Assembly (NCBI RefSeq): GCF_033097525.1
Contig: NZ_CP109907.1
Span: 3,596,001 to 3,660,000 of the forward strand
Direction of reading: 5' to 3'
Source: Sphingobacterium sp. UGAL515B_05
GTDB taxonomy: Bacteria; Bacteroidota; Bacteroidia; Sphingobacteriales; Sphingobacteriaceae
DNA: 64,000 nt
The notes under the pieces were generated by a model, which saw only the letters and a program-made list of their open reading frames with translations, was not told the DNA's origin and did not search any database. The stretch's first letter is position 1; the number at the start of each line of letters is the position of its first letter. Shown in pieces: positions 29,021-39,579 of this stretch. The translations under genes were made by a program, and so were the position numbers.

Positions 29021-29740
29021 TTAGTAATATTCATAATAATTACTTTGAAAATATTGCGCCCTCCTCAAATAGAAATTGTCTGTAACGAGCTGATTTATGT
29101 CGTCTATAACTTTGTTTAGCAGTTTGATTTGACTTAATTTTCGCTGAGGTTCAATCTCGTTATTATTTGCTGTTTCATCAGCTACAAGCTGTCTTAGCCC
29201 CTGAATATATAGCTGTCTTTGTTTATTGATAGCGTATGTTTTTCGAAACTCGCTCTTATCTTTTGGCATTAGGTAGATCGCATATTCTACTTCCGCCAGG
29301 AGCCTTTTATGCTGATGTCCATAGTACGAACCTCCATGTTCAATTAATACAAATAATTCATTTATTTTTGAAAATAGCTGAACTAATCTTTTGCGCTGTG
29401 TAGTATATTTATGCTCACCATTTACCTGCATTAAGAAGTAGGAATAGAGCATACAATAATTATCCTGTCCAGCTTCGCTATTGAACTCCATATCGTGTTG
29501 GAGGTGATAGCTCCATGTAGGATCAAATGTCTCTTTAAATAGAAATTCAGGATGATTACTTAAAATAGTGTCAAAATTCTCCCGGCTGTAAACCAGCGAG
29601 TCATTCGTTTGAAAATGCAGTACGATTAATGAATCCGTTGACAATGTTATTGCGGTAGCTTTTGCCAATGCCCAGTTTCGAGATCCTAACAAAAGTATTA
29701 AAATAATACAGATCTGAAATATTTTTACAACTAGCTCCAT
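29021..29740 (-). CDS. Unknown exported protein, 239 residues
   Basis: An N-terminal hydrophobic segment (about 5-25, IFQICIILILLLGSRNWALA) gives a signal peptide or anchor. The rest is mainly helical with the block MPKDKSEFRKTYAINKQRQL and the ending QSNYYEYY. I do not recognise the family. A 5'-truncated copy lies at 7011-7290, so the gene has been duplicated within 22 kb. It is inserted between two polysaccharide loci on the opposite strand. Confidence 0.65.
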   Translation of the reverse strand: MELVVKIFQICIILILLLGSRNWALAKATAITLSTDSLIVLHFQTNDSLVYSRENFDTILSNHPEFLFKETFDPTWSYHLQHDMEFNSEAGQDNYCMLYSYFLMQVNGEHKYTTQRKRLVQLFSKINELFVLIEHGGSYYGHQHKRLLAEVEYAIYLMPKDKSEFRKTYAINKQRQLYIQGLRQLVADETANNNEIEPQRKLSQIKLLNKVIDDINQLVTDNFYLRRAQYFQSNYYEYY

Positions 29741-29967
29741 GATATGACTTTACTGGTTTTTGAATTTACAGAAAAGAATCTAACATGGCAAAATATAGAG
29801 CTCATTACCGATGGCTTCCATCTCTATTTGAAATCCTGGTATTACGTTTTCCAGATATATAGTGTCGGTTGTGAATAAACTTTTGTGGAAGAATGGCCTA
29901 TAGATCGCTTTGTTGGGTAGTAGCCCTGTTGAAAACTGACTGAAATTTTGGGATACTCATATTTCAT

Positions 29968-29998
29968 TTTGAAATAACCTTGCATTTATATAGATTTA
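29968..29998 (+). promoter_or_regulatory. Candidate promoter of the second sigma gene
   Basis: TTTG (29968-29971), a 19-base spacer and TAGATTTA (29991-29998, one base off TAnnTTTG) lie 50 bases before the ATG at 30048. The rest of the 307-base gap 29741-30047 shows no gene. Confidence 0.45.
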
Positions 29999-30047
29999 AT
30001 ATAAGTTTTGTTGCTTAGACCAAGTGTAACCTAGGGAAAATATAACC

Positions 30048-30632
30048 ATGGATTTAAATGCAGTTCCATTGAGTCTTGATGAGTTTAATCGCTTTAAATT
30101 GGGAGACGAGAAGGTTTTTAAAAAGATTTTTGATTTTTATAGGCCTTTGATGTATCACAAGGTACGTCGTGTATGTTCTTCCGAATTAGACGTGGAGGAG
30201 GTTATGCAAGAGATTTTTGTGCAACTTTTTCTAAAACGCAATTCAATCCCCTCTGCGGAAGCTATCTTTCCATTTTTATTTTTAGTAGCAAAGCGAACGG
30301 CCATCACTTTGTTTCGAAAAGAGCTGTCTAGACAAAAATATCAAGTATCACAATTAGCAGAATGGGATGAATTGAGTGATGAATTAGAGCGGACGATCGC
30401 TCATAAAGATTTAGATAGAATGCTCAAGACGATTGTATCCTGCTTACCGCCACAGCAAAAACTTGTATTTCATAAGAGCAAAATAGAGGAAATGAGTTAT
30501 TCAGAAATTTCCGAAGAAATTGGTATTTCCAAAAATACCGTACGCAACCATCTTGTAGCAGCATGCCAGTTTGTACGTTTGAAACTTGATGGCTTACTTT
30601 TAATCCTTTTTTTAATAAAAAATATCTTTTGA
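30048..30632 (+). CDS. ECF RNA polymerase sigma factor
   Basis: 194 residues. Region 2 (FDFYRPLMYHKVRRVCSSELDVEEVMQEIFVQLF) and region 4 (SYSEISEEIGISKNTVRNHLVAACQFV) are clear. The final ten residues are hydrophobic (LLLILFLIKNIF), a tail seen in some Bacteroidota FecI-like sigma factors. It heads the second polysaccharide locus and pairs with the FecR gene 54 bases downstream. Confidence 0.9.
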   Translation: MDLNAVPLSLDEFNRFKLGDEKVFKKIFDFYRPLMYHKVRRVCSSELDVEEVMQEIFVQLFLKRNSIPSAEAIFPFLFLVAKRTAITLFRKELSRQKYQVSQLAEWDELSDELERTIAHKDLDRMLKTIVSCLPPQQKLVFHKSKIEEMSYSEISEEIGISKNTVRNHLVAACQFVRLKLDGLLLILFLIKNIF

Positions 30633-30686
30633 CTAGTTCATCGATCCTAGTTGTACGAATAATATTATAGCGTACAATAGATAAGG

Positions 30687-31895
30687 ATGTCCAAAGTAGA
30701 AGCATATAAGATTATTATCAGCCAATTTTTGGCAAAAACATTAGACGAGCGTGTAAAGCAAAATTTTGCCAATTATCTCAATGATCCGGATTTTTTGAGT
30801 GCGTGGCAACAGCTTATGGAAGAGGGAGAGATAGAGCAGTCTCCTGACAATCAAATTGCGCACGATAATCTTTTTAAGACAATCATTGAAGACGAAAGAA
30901 TAAAAGACCAAGTTGTTTCCAGTCCAATTATAAAGAAATCATCAAATCACATTATAAAGTATGTTAGTATCGCAGCTATATTGTTGCTAGTTGGTATATC
31001 TGCTTCGATCTTCTTCTTTATACGAGAAAATAGACCGGATGACCGGGCAATGGTCAGCAATCTACCTACGGTAGTTCCCGGATCCCAAAAAGCCGAAATA
31101 ATTTTAGAAAGTGGCGAGCGTATAGATCTCGAAAAATTGAAATTGGATACGATCATAGATAATGGCGCGTTTGAAATTATCAAATCCGACAAAGGTATTA
31201 TATCCTATCGTCTGAAAAGCTCAGGGACTAGCAATCTGCAGACAGCGTACAATACAATCGTTACGCCACGAGGTGGAGAATATAAGCTACTATTGGCAGA
31301 TGGCACAAAGATTTGGCTAAATGCCGCCACTACACTGCGTTATCCAATTAGTTTTAACGGTGATGAAAGGAAAGTACAATTGCAGGGTGAAGCTTATTTT
31401 GAGGTTGCTAAACAGGTCTATCAAGGAAGACGGGTGCCCTTTATTGTTCATGCAGGTAATCAGAAATTGGAAGTTTTAGGGACAGCATTTAACCTTCAAA
31501 ATTATGGCAAATCGATTGTGACAACTTTGGTGGAAGGCAAGGTGAAATTAAATGTTCAAGATAGCCCACAGGACAACCTCTACTTAAGTCCTGCTGAGCA
31601 AGCCGTGTTTCAATTTACGAGCAAAAAGTTTCTAAAGACGGCTGTTGACCCGCGCTATTACATTGCCTGGAAAGAAGGAAAATTTGCTTTTTATAATACA
31701 CCTATTGACGAAGTCATGGAAATTATCAGTAGATGGTATGACGTGGAAGTCCACTTTGATTATCATCCCGAAAACTTTGCTTTCTCGGGCACAGTGTCAA
31801 GATATGATAATATCGACAAACTACTCCGTACGATCGAACTAGTCGGAGATATTCATTTTGAATTGAAAGGGAGGAAAATTTATGTGAAAAGATAA
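30687..31895 (+). CDS. FecR-family anti-sigma factor
   Basis: 402 residues: a cytosolic N-terminal part of about 85 residues (sigma-binding), one transmembrane helix near 92-112, and periplasmic FecR (GGEYKLLLADGTKIWLNAATTLRYP, LQGEAYFEVAKQ, VLGTAFNL) plus DUF4974 domains. It is longer at its N-terminus than the FecR of the first locus. It should couple the STN domain of the following SusC to the sigma factor. Confidence 0.9.
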   Translation: MSKVEAYKIIISQFLAKTLDERVKQNFANYLNDPDFLSAWQQLMEEGEIEQSPDNQIAHDNLFKTIIEDERIKDQVVSSPIIKKSSNHIIKYVSIAAILLLVGISASIFFFIRENRPDDRAMVSNLPTVVPGSQKAEIILESGERIDLEKLKLDTIIDNGAFEIIKSDKGIISYRLKSSGTSNLQTAYNTIVTPRGGEYKLLLADGTKIWLNAATTLRYPISFNGDERKVQLQGEAYFEVAKQVYQGRRVPFIVHAGNQKLEVLGTAFNLQNYGKSIVTTLVEGKVKLNVQDSPQDNLYLSPAEQAVFQFTSKKFLKTAVDPRYYIAWKEGKFAFYNTPIDEVMEIISRWYDVEVHFDYHPENFAFSGTVSRYDNIDKLLRTIELVGDIHFELKGRKIYVKR

Positions 31896-31909
31896 CCCAT
31901 AAAGAAGAG

Positions 31910-31953
31910 TTCAGGAGCGTTACGACCGCCCCTGAATTTGTCTTCGAAAAGAC
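31910..31953 (+). promoter_or_regulatory. Two hairpins between FecR and SusC genes
   Basis: TTCAGG-A-GCG / CGC-C-CCTGAA (31910-31936) and GTCTT-CGAA-AAGAC (31940-31953) lie between FecR and SusC, 45 bases before the SusC ATG. The first polysaccharide locus has a hairpin in the same place. Confidence 0.45.
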
Positions 31954-31997
31954 CAGGCTGAAAAAGATTTAATAGACTTAAAAACCATTACAACCGT

Positions 31998-34900
31998 ATG
32001 CAAAAGTACAAAAAAAAACGGTATGGAGATCCTTTGCCTAAAAGTAGGATCTCTGCCAAAAAAGAATTTGCTATGAAAATGTCATTAGCGATTCCCTTGT
32101 TGCTGGCCTCTAACCTCCAGTTGAGTGCAATTACATTTGGGCAAGGAGTCAATTTCCAAAAGAAAAATGCTAAACTCGAAACCATATTAAAGGTTTTAGA
32201 AGAACAGAGCGGTTACAATATTCTGTATAAAGCTACTCTGCTAAGCAATGCCAAGCGTATCGATGTCGATTACAAAAATGTACCTTTCGAATATGCATTG
32301 AAGGATGTGCTTGCAAACTATCAGATCGTCTATAAGATTATGGACAATAATGTCGTATTAAGCAAGCCAGCTTCAACAGCAGCGGGAATCCCGTGGAATC
32401 GAAATGTTCCAGGTCTCAATAATACGCTTATCCTTCAACAGCGTCGCGTAGGGGGAAAAGTGGTAGATGCAAAGGGCAATCCAATTAGTAATGTTACAAT
32501 AACGGAAAAAGGGACTGACAATAGAACAACTACCGACGACAATGGCAGATTTGAGATCCGCCTTAAATCAAACAATGATCAGCTTGTGTTTTCAATGCTA
32601 GGCTATCAGTCCAAGGAGGTAAATGTAAATGGACAAAATGAGATTCAAGTTAGCCTCAATACGGTTATCACAGCGATGGATGAGGTTGTAGTGGTAGGTT
32701 ATGGTGAACAGAAAAAAGTTAACCTAACCGGGGCGGTGAGCTAAATATCGGGTAAGGAGTTTGAAGATCGTCCTGTCACACAGCTTACCCAAGCACTTCA
32801 GGGCAATATTCCCAATCTCAACATTGTCTTTGGATCAGGAAAACCCGGTACAAGTGGTTCAGTCAATGTGAGGGGAAATACATCCATTAACGGTGGTGGT
32901 CCATTGATTTTGATTGATGGTATTCTAGGTACCTTGGATCGTATCAATCCCAATGATGTTGAGTCTGTAACGGTGCTTAAAGATGCTTCCGCAGCGGCTG
33001 TTTATGGAGCGCGTGGTGCCTTCGGTGTTGTTTTGGTCACAACAAAAAAAGGGGGTAAAAATGGAAAGACCTCCATTGAATATAATAATAATATTGGTTT
33101 CACTACCCATGCCACAAATACTGATTTCATAACAAGTGGTTATTGGAATGCGAAGATCAACGATGACGCTATGTACAACGCATTAGGGTATCGGACCACG
33201 CGTTATACCGATGAGGATTATGAAGAATTACTTGCACGTGTTAACGATAAGACTGAAAATCCGGATAGACCCTGGGTTGTGGTTAAGAAAGATGCTAGTG
33301 GCAATGACATATATCGTTACTATGCCAACTTCGATTGGTTCAATTATTTGTACAAAAAAACAAGGCCAAAAAACGAGCATAATCTTTCTTTTTCTGGATC
33401 TTCTGGCAATACACGTTATGCAATATCTGGTTCCAAGGCGAGTGAACAAGGGATATTCAATATTGATCCCGATAAATTTGGACGTTATAATCTACGTGCA
33501 AATATCGCGTCAGATATCCGAAGCTGGCTGACCATCAGCAATAGCACACATTTTTTCAAATCCAGCTATGATTGGGCCGGACTGGAAAATAATTTCAGCA
33601 CCGTTGCCAACAACGTGAGCAATAGTCCGACCTACCATTATCATGCGATGTACGTGCCGCGAAATCCGGATGGCACACTTACGGGGTATTCGGGTATCAA
33701 TAGTTATCCTATTGGGTACGGCCTTCACAACGCGCTCGAAAGCGGCACAATGCGTGGCTATACGCGGGGCACAGAATTTACCAATATGACAGAAGCGGTT
33801 TTGAAATTGGGAAAAGGTCTATCCTTAACAGGAAACTATTCCTATCGTGAATATCGTTCTGACTATTCCTACCGACAGACCAAACAGTACTATTCGAAAT
33901 ATCCGGGACAGCTCGAATTGTCCTCACTCGGAGCTTTAAATCAGGATAAGCTTCGGGAAAATATGGGTAAATATGCTTGGCATTTTATCAATGTTTTTGC
34001 TACTTACCAAAAAGATTTTGGCGATCACCACCTTACCGTGATGGGTGGTTTTAATCAAGAGGACCGTTTTTATAAGCGTATTGGAGGAATTGGTCAGGAT
34101 CTATTGTCTGAGAATTTGAATGATCTTGATTTGGTGATCGGGGAGAAGCAGTTTGAGGCAGGTGGCGATGAGTGGGCAGTACGTGGAGGGTTCTATCGTG
34201 CCAATTACGATTACAAAGGCAAATACTTGCTGGAGGTAAGTGGTCGATACGATGGTACCTCACGTTTTCCAAAGCACAGTCGTTTTGGATTCTTTCCATC
34301 CTTTTCTACAGGCTGGCGTATCAGCGAGGAGAAGTTCTTCGCTCCACTGAAAAACAAGATCAATAATCTGAAGATTAGATATTCGTACGGCTCACTTGGT
34401 AACCAGGAGGTGGATACCTATGCTTATATTTCATCCATGGGTACAGGTCAGATCTCCTATTTAGTCAATGGTCAAAAGTTAAATGTTGCCAATAGTCCCG
34501 CGCCGGTAGCGCCCACATTGACTTGGGAAAAAATTACCACCAGCAATTTAGGTCTGGACTTTAGTTTATTCAATAATAAGCTCGATTTTCAATCTGATTT
34601 TTATGTCCGGCAGACAAAGGGTATGCTGAGTAAAGGCAAAACTCAGCCGGCTGTATTTGGTGCATCTGAACCCAAGGAGAATGCAGCCGACCTCAAGACC
34701 AAAGGTTTTGAGCTTTCCCTTTTATGGAAGGACCATTTTGATGTAAGCGGAAAACCTTTTAATTATTCCGTTAGGGCAATGCTGTCAGATTATCAGGCTG
34801 AAATTACCAAGTTTGCCAACGATGCCGGGCTATTGAGCAATTATTATACAGGACAAAAATTGGGCGAAATATGGGGGTATCATTACGACGGATTTTTTAA

Positions 34901-35612
34901 GACAACCGAAGAAGCACAGGAGTATGCGAAAATCGTCAATCAAGATCAGATCAATAGGCGTCGTGTTCAGGCTCCCACAGCAGACTTGCGTATGCTTCAG
35001 GCAGGTGATATCAAAATCTTGGATCTCAATGGCGATGGTATCATTGATGCTGGCGATAATACGCTTTCCAATCCTGGTGATCGTACCGTTATCGGAAATG
35101 ATCAACCGCGTTACTCCTATGGGTTAAACCTAGGAGCGAATTGGAATGGCATTGATCTTTCCGCCTTTTTTCAGGGAGTAGGGAAGCAAAACTGGTATCC
35201 TAATCTTGAAGCACAAGCTTTTTGGTCCGTTTATGCCAGACCATACGATTCATTTATTCCGTCGAACTTTCAGGATAAGATATGGTCGCCAGAAAATCCT
35301 GATGCTTATTTCCCTTTTTTACGCGGCTATACAGCACAAAACTCTGAACTTTCTGTCGCCAACGATATGTATATGCAAGATATAGCTTACCTAAAGCTGC
35401 GTAATCTGACTGTAGGTTATACATTTCCAGTCACACTTACTCAAAAGGCAAAGATTAATAAGCTACGTCTGTTCTTCAGTGGAGAAAACCTACATACCTG
35501 GACGAAGTTGAAGACCGATTACATCGATCCCGAACAAGTAATGAGCGATAATACGGGGCGGAGTTATCCTGTAGGTCGCGTCTATTCTTTTGGAGCTCAG
35601 CTATCGTTTTAA
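31998..35612 (+). pseudogene. SusC/RagA receptor with one in-frame stop
   Basis: 1205 codons in one frame, interrupted only by TAA at 32742-32744. Before the stop: N-terminal leader, STN domain (YNILYKATLLSNAKR) and carboxypeptidase-like domain up to the TonB box DEVVVVGYGEQKK and LTGAVS. After it, in the same frame: SGKEFEDRPVTQ, plug and complete barrel to FGAQLSF. The other SusC here has a sense codon (Ser) at this point. A product re-started at the ATG 32868 would lack the signal peptide and part of the plug, so it would not reach the outer membrane. No frameshift is present, so the lesion is a single base or a sequencing error. Confidence 0.85.
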
Positions 35613-35646
35613 TTTATACAGGACGATTATTTAAAATGAAAACATC

Positions 35647-37398
35647 ATGAAAAGAAATCTTAATATTTTTACACTTATTGTTGGACTTGTGGTTAGCTCC
35701 TGCAACAACGACTATCTGGAACGATATCCCATAGCCGAGTTGGCTCCTGAAAACTATTTTCGGACCGCGTCCGAGTTGCAGACCTTTACAAATGGTTTTT
35801 ATGCAGATCTTCCTGATGCGCTGGCCATACATTACAATACACCGGGTCAGGGTGATGACGAAGCACGTAATACGCTCGCTTCTGAGTTTCAGGGCACCCG
35901 TACTACTCCAGCAAGTGGAGGAGGATGGACATGGACATCCCTTCGCCGTATAAATTTCTATCTTGAAAATTCGCACAAATGTGCAGATGAGGCAGCACGG
36001 TTGCAGTATGATGGTATTGCTCGATTTTTTCGTGCATATTTTTATTACGACAAGATCGTTCGCTTTGGTGACGTACCATGGTATGACAAAGTAAATCAGC
36101 TGGATGATCCTGCGATGTTCAAACCTAGAGATTCACGTAAAGTTGTTTTTGCTAAATTACTCGAAGATCTTGATTTTGCTATCGCCAATTGCAGTACAGC
36201 CAAAAGCGCTCAATTGATCAGCAAGTGGACCGCTTTGGCTTTTAAATCCCGCATGTGTTTATTCGAGGGTACATTTCGCAAATACCATGGTTTGGGCGAT
36301 TGGGAAGACATGCTTCAGCAAAGTGTGTCTGCCGCCGACGAGTTGATGAAGTCCAATACCTACAGTATCTACAAAAGTGACCCAAATAAAGCCTATCAGG
36401 AGCTGTTCATTGCAGAAGATGCCAATCCTACAGAAATGATCTTGGCGCGGCAGTATAGCGCATCTGTTCCTTTTGTCCATTCTGCGAATTTCTATATTTT
36501 GTCCGCTTCTTACGGCCGTCCGGGGATGGTTAAAGAGCTTGTGAATAATTACTTGATGAAAGATGGAAGCCGATTTACCGACAAGCCTAACTTTGATAAA
36601 CTATCGTTTTACGAAGAAACGCAGAATCGCGATCCGCGGCTATCGCAGACGGTTCGCACACCTGGCTACAGGCGTATTGGCGCGAATACAACATCAGTTC
36701 CTGATTTTGCAACATCAGTAACAGGTTATCAATATATTAAGTATATTCTTTCACAAGGCTTTGATGCTGGGCAAAGCACCAATGATATGCCCATTATCCG
36801 TTATGCAGAAGTATTGCTTAACTATGCCGAAGCAAAGGCCGAATTGGGTACAATCAATCAGAATGATATTGACAGATCCATTAAATTACTTCGGGATCGC
36901 GTCAATATGCCCAATTTGGTGTTGGCCGATGCCAATTCCAAAGCTGATCCCTATCTTTTGGCTGCTTATCCCAATGTTAGTAAGAGTGGCCAAACAGGGG
37001 CAATCTTGGAAATTCGCCGAGAGCGTCGTATCGAGCTTGTAAAAGAAGGTCTGCGCTACAATGACCTGTTACGCTGGAAAGAAGGAGCGAAAGTTGCTAA
37101 ACCATTTTATGGTATGTATTTTCCTGGAGCAGGCGAATACGATTTGGATCAAGATGGTAAATTGGACTTGGTGATTTACGAAGGCACTGCGCCTACCAAA
37201 AAACCTGGTGTCCAATATCAGAAACTAGGTGAACTGGTTTTGGAAAAAGGAAAAAATGGCGGCCGTATTGTCAATTTGCCGGACATCCTCAAAAAATGGA
37301 CAGAGGAAAAAGATTACTACTATCCAATCCCGACACAAGAACTACAGTTAAATACTAAGCTCGAACAAAATAAAGGTTGGGATAAATCAGGTACTTAA
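35647..37398 (+). CDS. SusD/RagB glycan-binding lipoprotein
   Basis: 583 residues; lipoprotein signal ending VVSSC near residue 18. The SusD blocks (LRRINFYLENSHKC, EIRRERRIELVKEGLRYNDLLRW) are intact. It lies 34 bases after the interrupted SusC gene and would be its partner. No decay is visible, which argues that any SusC lesion is recent or an error. Confidence 0.95.
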   Translation: MKRNLNIFTLIVGLVVSSCNNDYLERYPIAELAPENYFRTASELQTFTNGFYADLPDALAIHYNTPGQGDDEARNTLASEFQGTRTTPASGGGWTWTSLRRINFYLENSHKCADEAARLQYDGIARFFRAYFYYDKIVRFGDVPWYDKVNQLDDPAMFKPRDSRKVVFAKLLEDLDFAIANCSTAKSAQLISKWTALAFKSRMCLFEGTFRKYHGLGDWEDMLQQSVSAADELMKSNTYSIYKSDPNKAYQELFIAEDANPTEMILARQYSASVPFVHSANFYILSASYGRPGMVKELVNNYLMKDGSRFTDKPNFDKLSFYEETQNRDPRLSQTVRTPGYRRIGANTTSVPDFATSVTGYQYIKYILSQGFDAGQSTNDMPIIRYAEVLLNYAEAKAELGTINQNDIDRSIKLLRDRVNMPNLVLADANSKADPYLLAAYPNVSKSGQTGAILEIRRERRIELVKEGLRYNDLLRWKEGAKVAKPFYGMYFPGAGEYDLDQDGKLDLVIYEGTAPTKKPGVQYQKLGELVLEKGKNGGRIVNLPDILKKWTEEKDYYYPIPTQELQLNTKLEQNKGWDKSGT

Positions 37399-37409
37399 AG
37401 AAAAAGAAA

Positions 37410-38291
37410 ATGAAAAATTATAAAAATTTATTTGTTATTGCCGTCATTGTGGCTGCGAATGTGTGTATTGCAAATGCGCAGGAAACATTAAAGATTGTCT
37501 CGTATAATGTCCTTTATGGATTAAAGAAAGATTCGGTCAATATCGATCGGTTTGTAAACTTTGCTGAGGACTGGAAACCGGATGTGATTGCCCTTGAAGA
37601 AATGAATGGATATACGCAAAAGACACTGGAACAATTGGGACAGCGTATCGGTCACAACTATGTTTTACAATCTAAGGAAGATGGATTTCCTGTGGCCATT
37701 ACTTCCAAGTATCCTTTGGTCAATTTTAGGAAGGTCACTGAAAATATGTGGCATAGCTACATCTATGCGAAAATTAAAGGTGTACACTTTTTTGTCATTC
37801 ATTTTTCGCCATTCAGTTATGAGAAGCGATTGAAGGAAGTGACCGATATCTTGGCGCAAGTCAATGAGATCCCGAGTAACGAGCCGATACTGATCATGGG
37901 TGATTTTAATTCTCTGGATATATCGGATAAGGACAAATATGGAAAGGAAGTTTTGGACGCTATGAAGCAAAGTGAGCAAAAACATGATCACATCCGTAAC
38001 TTGCACAATGGAGCGATCGATTATTCTGTATTGGGGAAACTGCATGAAGCAGGATTTAAAGATACCTATCGTTTGTTACATAAGGAGTTTGAAAGTTCTG
38101 TTCCGACTTTTAAGGATGGTAATGGGAATATCAAACAAAAGAATACAGGTCATCCTAAACGTATTGATTTTATTTGGGCCAATTCAGTAGCAGCCTCACG
38201 GGTTACCAAAAGCGGTATTGTCAAAAATGAATATACACATTATATTTCTGATCATTACCCAACATTTATAGAGCTTAAGCTCAGTAAATAA
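37410..38291 (+). CDS. Exported endonuclease/exonuclease/phosphatase-family enzyme
   Basis: 293 residues with a signal peptide ending NAQ near residue 24. The EEP motifs are complete: SYNVLYG, ALEEMNG (metal Glu), MGDFNS, RIDFIWAN and SDHYPTF (catalytic His). Family members hydrolyse phosphodiesters in nucleic acids, sphingomyelin or inositol phosphates. In a SusC/D locus it may remove a phosphodiester-linked group from the imported glycan, an inference. It starts 12 bases after SusD. Confidence 0.9.
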   Translation: MKNYKNLFVIAVIVAANVCIANAQETLKIVSYNVLYGLKKDSVNIDRFVNFAEDWKPDVIALEEMNGYTQKTLEQLGQRIGHNYVLQSKEDGFPVAITSKYPLVNFRKVTENMWHSYIYAKIKGVHFFVIHFSPFSYEKRLKEVTDILAQVNEIPSNEPILIMGDFNSLDISDKDKYGKEVLDAMKQSEQKHDHIRNLHNGAIDYSVLGKLHEAGFKDTYRLLHKEFESSVPTFKDGNGNIKQKNTGHPKRIDFIWANSVAASRVTKSGIVKNEYTHYISDHYPTFIELKLSK

Positions 38292-38325
38292 TAAAATTCG
38301 CCCCCTATGGGAGCGAATTTTATTA
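38291..38325 (+). terminator. Terminator after the EEP gene
   Basis: AATAAAATTCGC / GCGAATTTTATT form a perfect 12-bp stem (38291-38302 with 38314-38325), starting at the EEP stop codon, with an inner CCC/GGG pairing. It separates the EEP gene from the GDSL gene. Confidence 0.75.
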
Positions 38326-38356
38326 CGATTTTTGTTCATCATTAATTTAAAGTGCA

Positions 38357-39430
38357 ATGAAAAAAAAGATCAATACGCTTCTCTTTATCATCCTTATTTG
38401 TAGTTCATTTTCTAGCTATGCGCAACAAATTATTCCTGCATCTAAATTTGAGATTCAAGGAAAGCCTTTTGAAAATACCCCTAGATATCACCGTGTAGAC
38501 ACATTAAAGTATAAAAGCCTTCCTGCTGCCGTAAAGAAATTGTATACACACGCTACTGGAATGTTTGTCACTTTTAAGAGTAATACCCGTAAACTATCCC
38601 TGAGATGGAAAACAGTCGATGCGGAATTGGGTAATAATTCGACCCCAATTATGTCACGGGGATTTGATGCATATGTGAAGGAAGCAAACAGTTGGCGTTT
38701 TGCCGGGGTGGCCCGTCCCGATCTCAAGAAAGCAGAAAGTAATGCTATAGTGGTCGAAGATATGGCCAACACCGAGAAAGAATTTCTTCTTTATTTTCCT
38801 TTGTACAAAGAATTATTGGATTTTGAGGTGATTATTGATGAGAAAGCTTCCTTTTTAGCCACTAGACAATCTTTTAATAAAACGGTGGTGGTTTATGGGT
38901 CTAGTATTGTCCATGGAGCCTCAGCAAGCCGTCCAGGCTTAGCTTATCCGGCTCAATTAGGACGGAGATTAAATGCTAATGTGATTAATATGGGAGTGAG
39001 CGGAAATGCCCGTATGGAGCCGGCTGTCGCAGATATGCTCGGTGATATCGGTACTGTTGATTTGTTCATTTTGGATTGTGTACCAAATAGTAGTCCCGAG
39101 GAGGTGAAAGAAAGAACCTTTAATTTTGTAGCGCGGCTTCGTAAATCTCATCCGCATGTACCTATATTGTTAATAGAAAGTATTACACGGCAGATAAGCA
39201 ATTACAATTTGAAGTGGAAATCAAGATTGACTGAGCAGAATAAGAATTTTAGGTTACAATATGAAAAACTGCTGCAAGCAGGATATAAAGACTTGTACTA
39301 CTTGCCAACCGATCATTTAATAGGCGATGATTCGGAAGGAACCGTGGACGGTACCCATCCGACGGATGTCGGATTTGAAAGGATGCTAAAAATAATTGGT
39401 GCTAAAGTTGGGACAATTCTTAATGATTAG
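38357..39430 (+). CDS. Exported SGNH/GDSL hydrolase, two-domain
   Basis: 357 residues with signal peptide (to about SYAQ, residue 22). An N-terminal beta-sandwich of about 150 residues containing GFDAYV resembles the GxDLY domain (PF14607); the catalytic domain has VVYGSSIVHGASASRPG (block I Ser), GVSGNARMEP (Gly/Asn oxyanion region) and DGTHPTDVGF (Asp/His pair). Likely removes acyl groups from glycans. Closes the second polysaccharide locus. Confidence 0.9.
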   Translation: MKKKINTLLFIILICSSFSSYAQQIIPASKFEIQGKPFENTPRYHRVDTLKYKSLPAAVKKLYTHATGMFVTFKSNTRKLSLRWKTVDAELGNNSTPIMSRGFDAYVKEANSWRFAGVARPDLKKAESNAIVVEDMANTEKEFLLYFPLYKELLDFEVIIDEKASFLATRQSFNKTVVVYGSSIVHGASASRPGLAYPAQLGRRLNANVINMGVSGNARMEPAVADMLGDIGTVDLFILDCVPNSSPEEVKERTFNFVARLRKSHPHVPILLIESITRQISNYNLKWKSRLTEQNKNFRLQYEKLLQAGYKDLYYLPTDHLIGDDSEGTVDGTHPTDVGFERMLKIIGAKVGTILND

Positions 39431-39535
39431 ATAATGGCATCATAGATTTTACTTTGGAATAGAACCTCTAATGCCATAGTCAAAGGAATCTGCACTATTG
39501 TACGGTTTGGAAATTTATTAAAATTGCGACGTACA

Positions 39536-39576
39536 AATAAGGGCTTCAGCTATACTTTATATCTGAAGCCCTTATT
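39536..39576. terminator. Strong bidirectional terminator
   Basis: AATAAGGGCTTCAG / CTGAAGCCCTTATT form a 14-bp perfect stem (39536-39549 with 39563-39576). It lies after the GDSL gene on one strand and directly after the 48-residue gene on the other. Confidence 0.8.
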
Positions 39577-39579
39577 CTT

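Noticed and set aside
32742..32744. Programmed stop-codon readthrough in the SusC gene
   Set aside because: TAA is the least leaky stop, no selenocysteine or pyrrolysine context is seen, and a plain mutation or sequencing error explains it.
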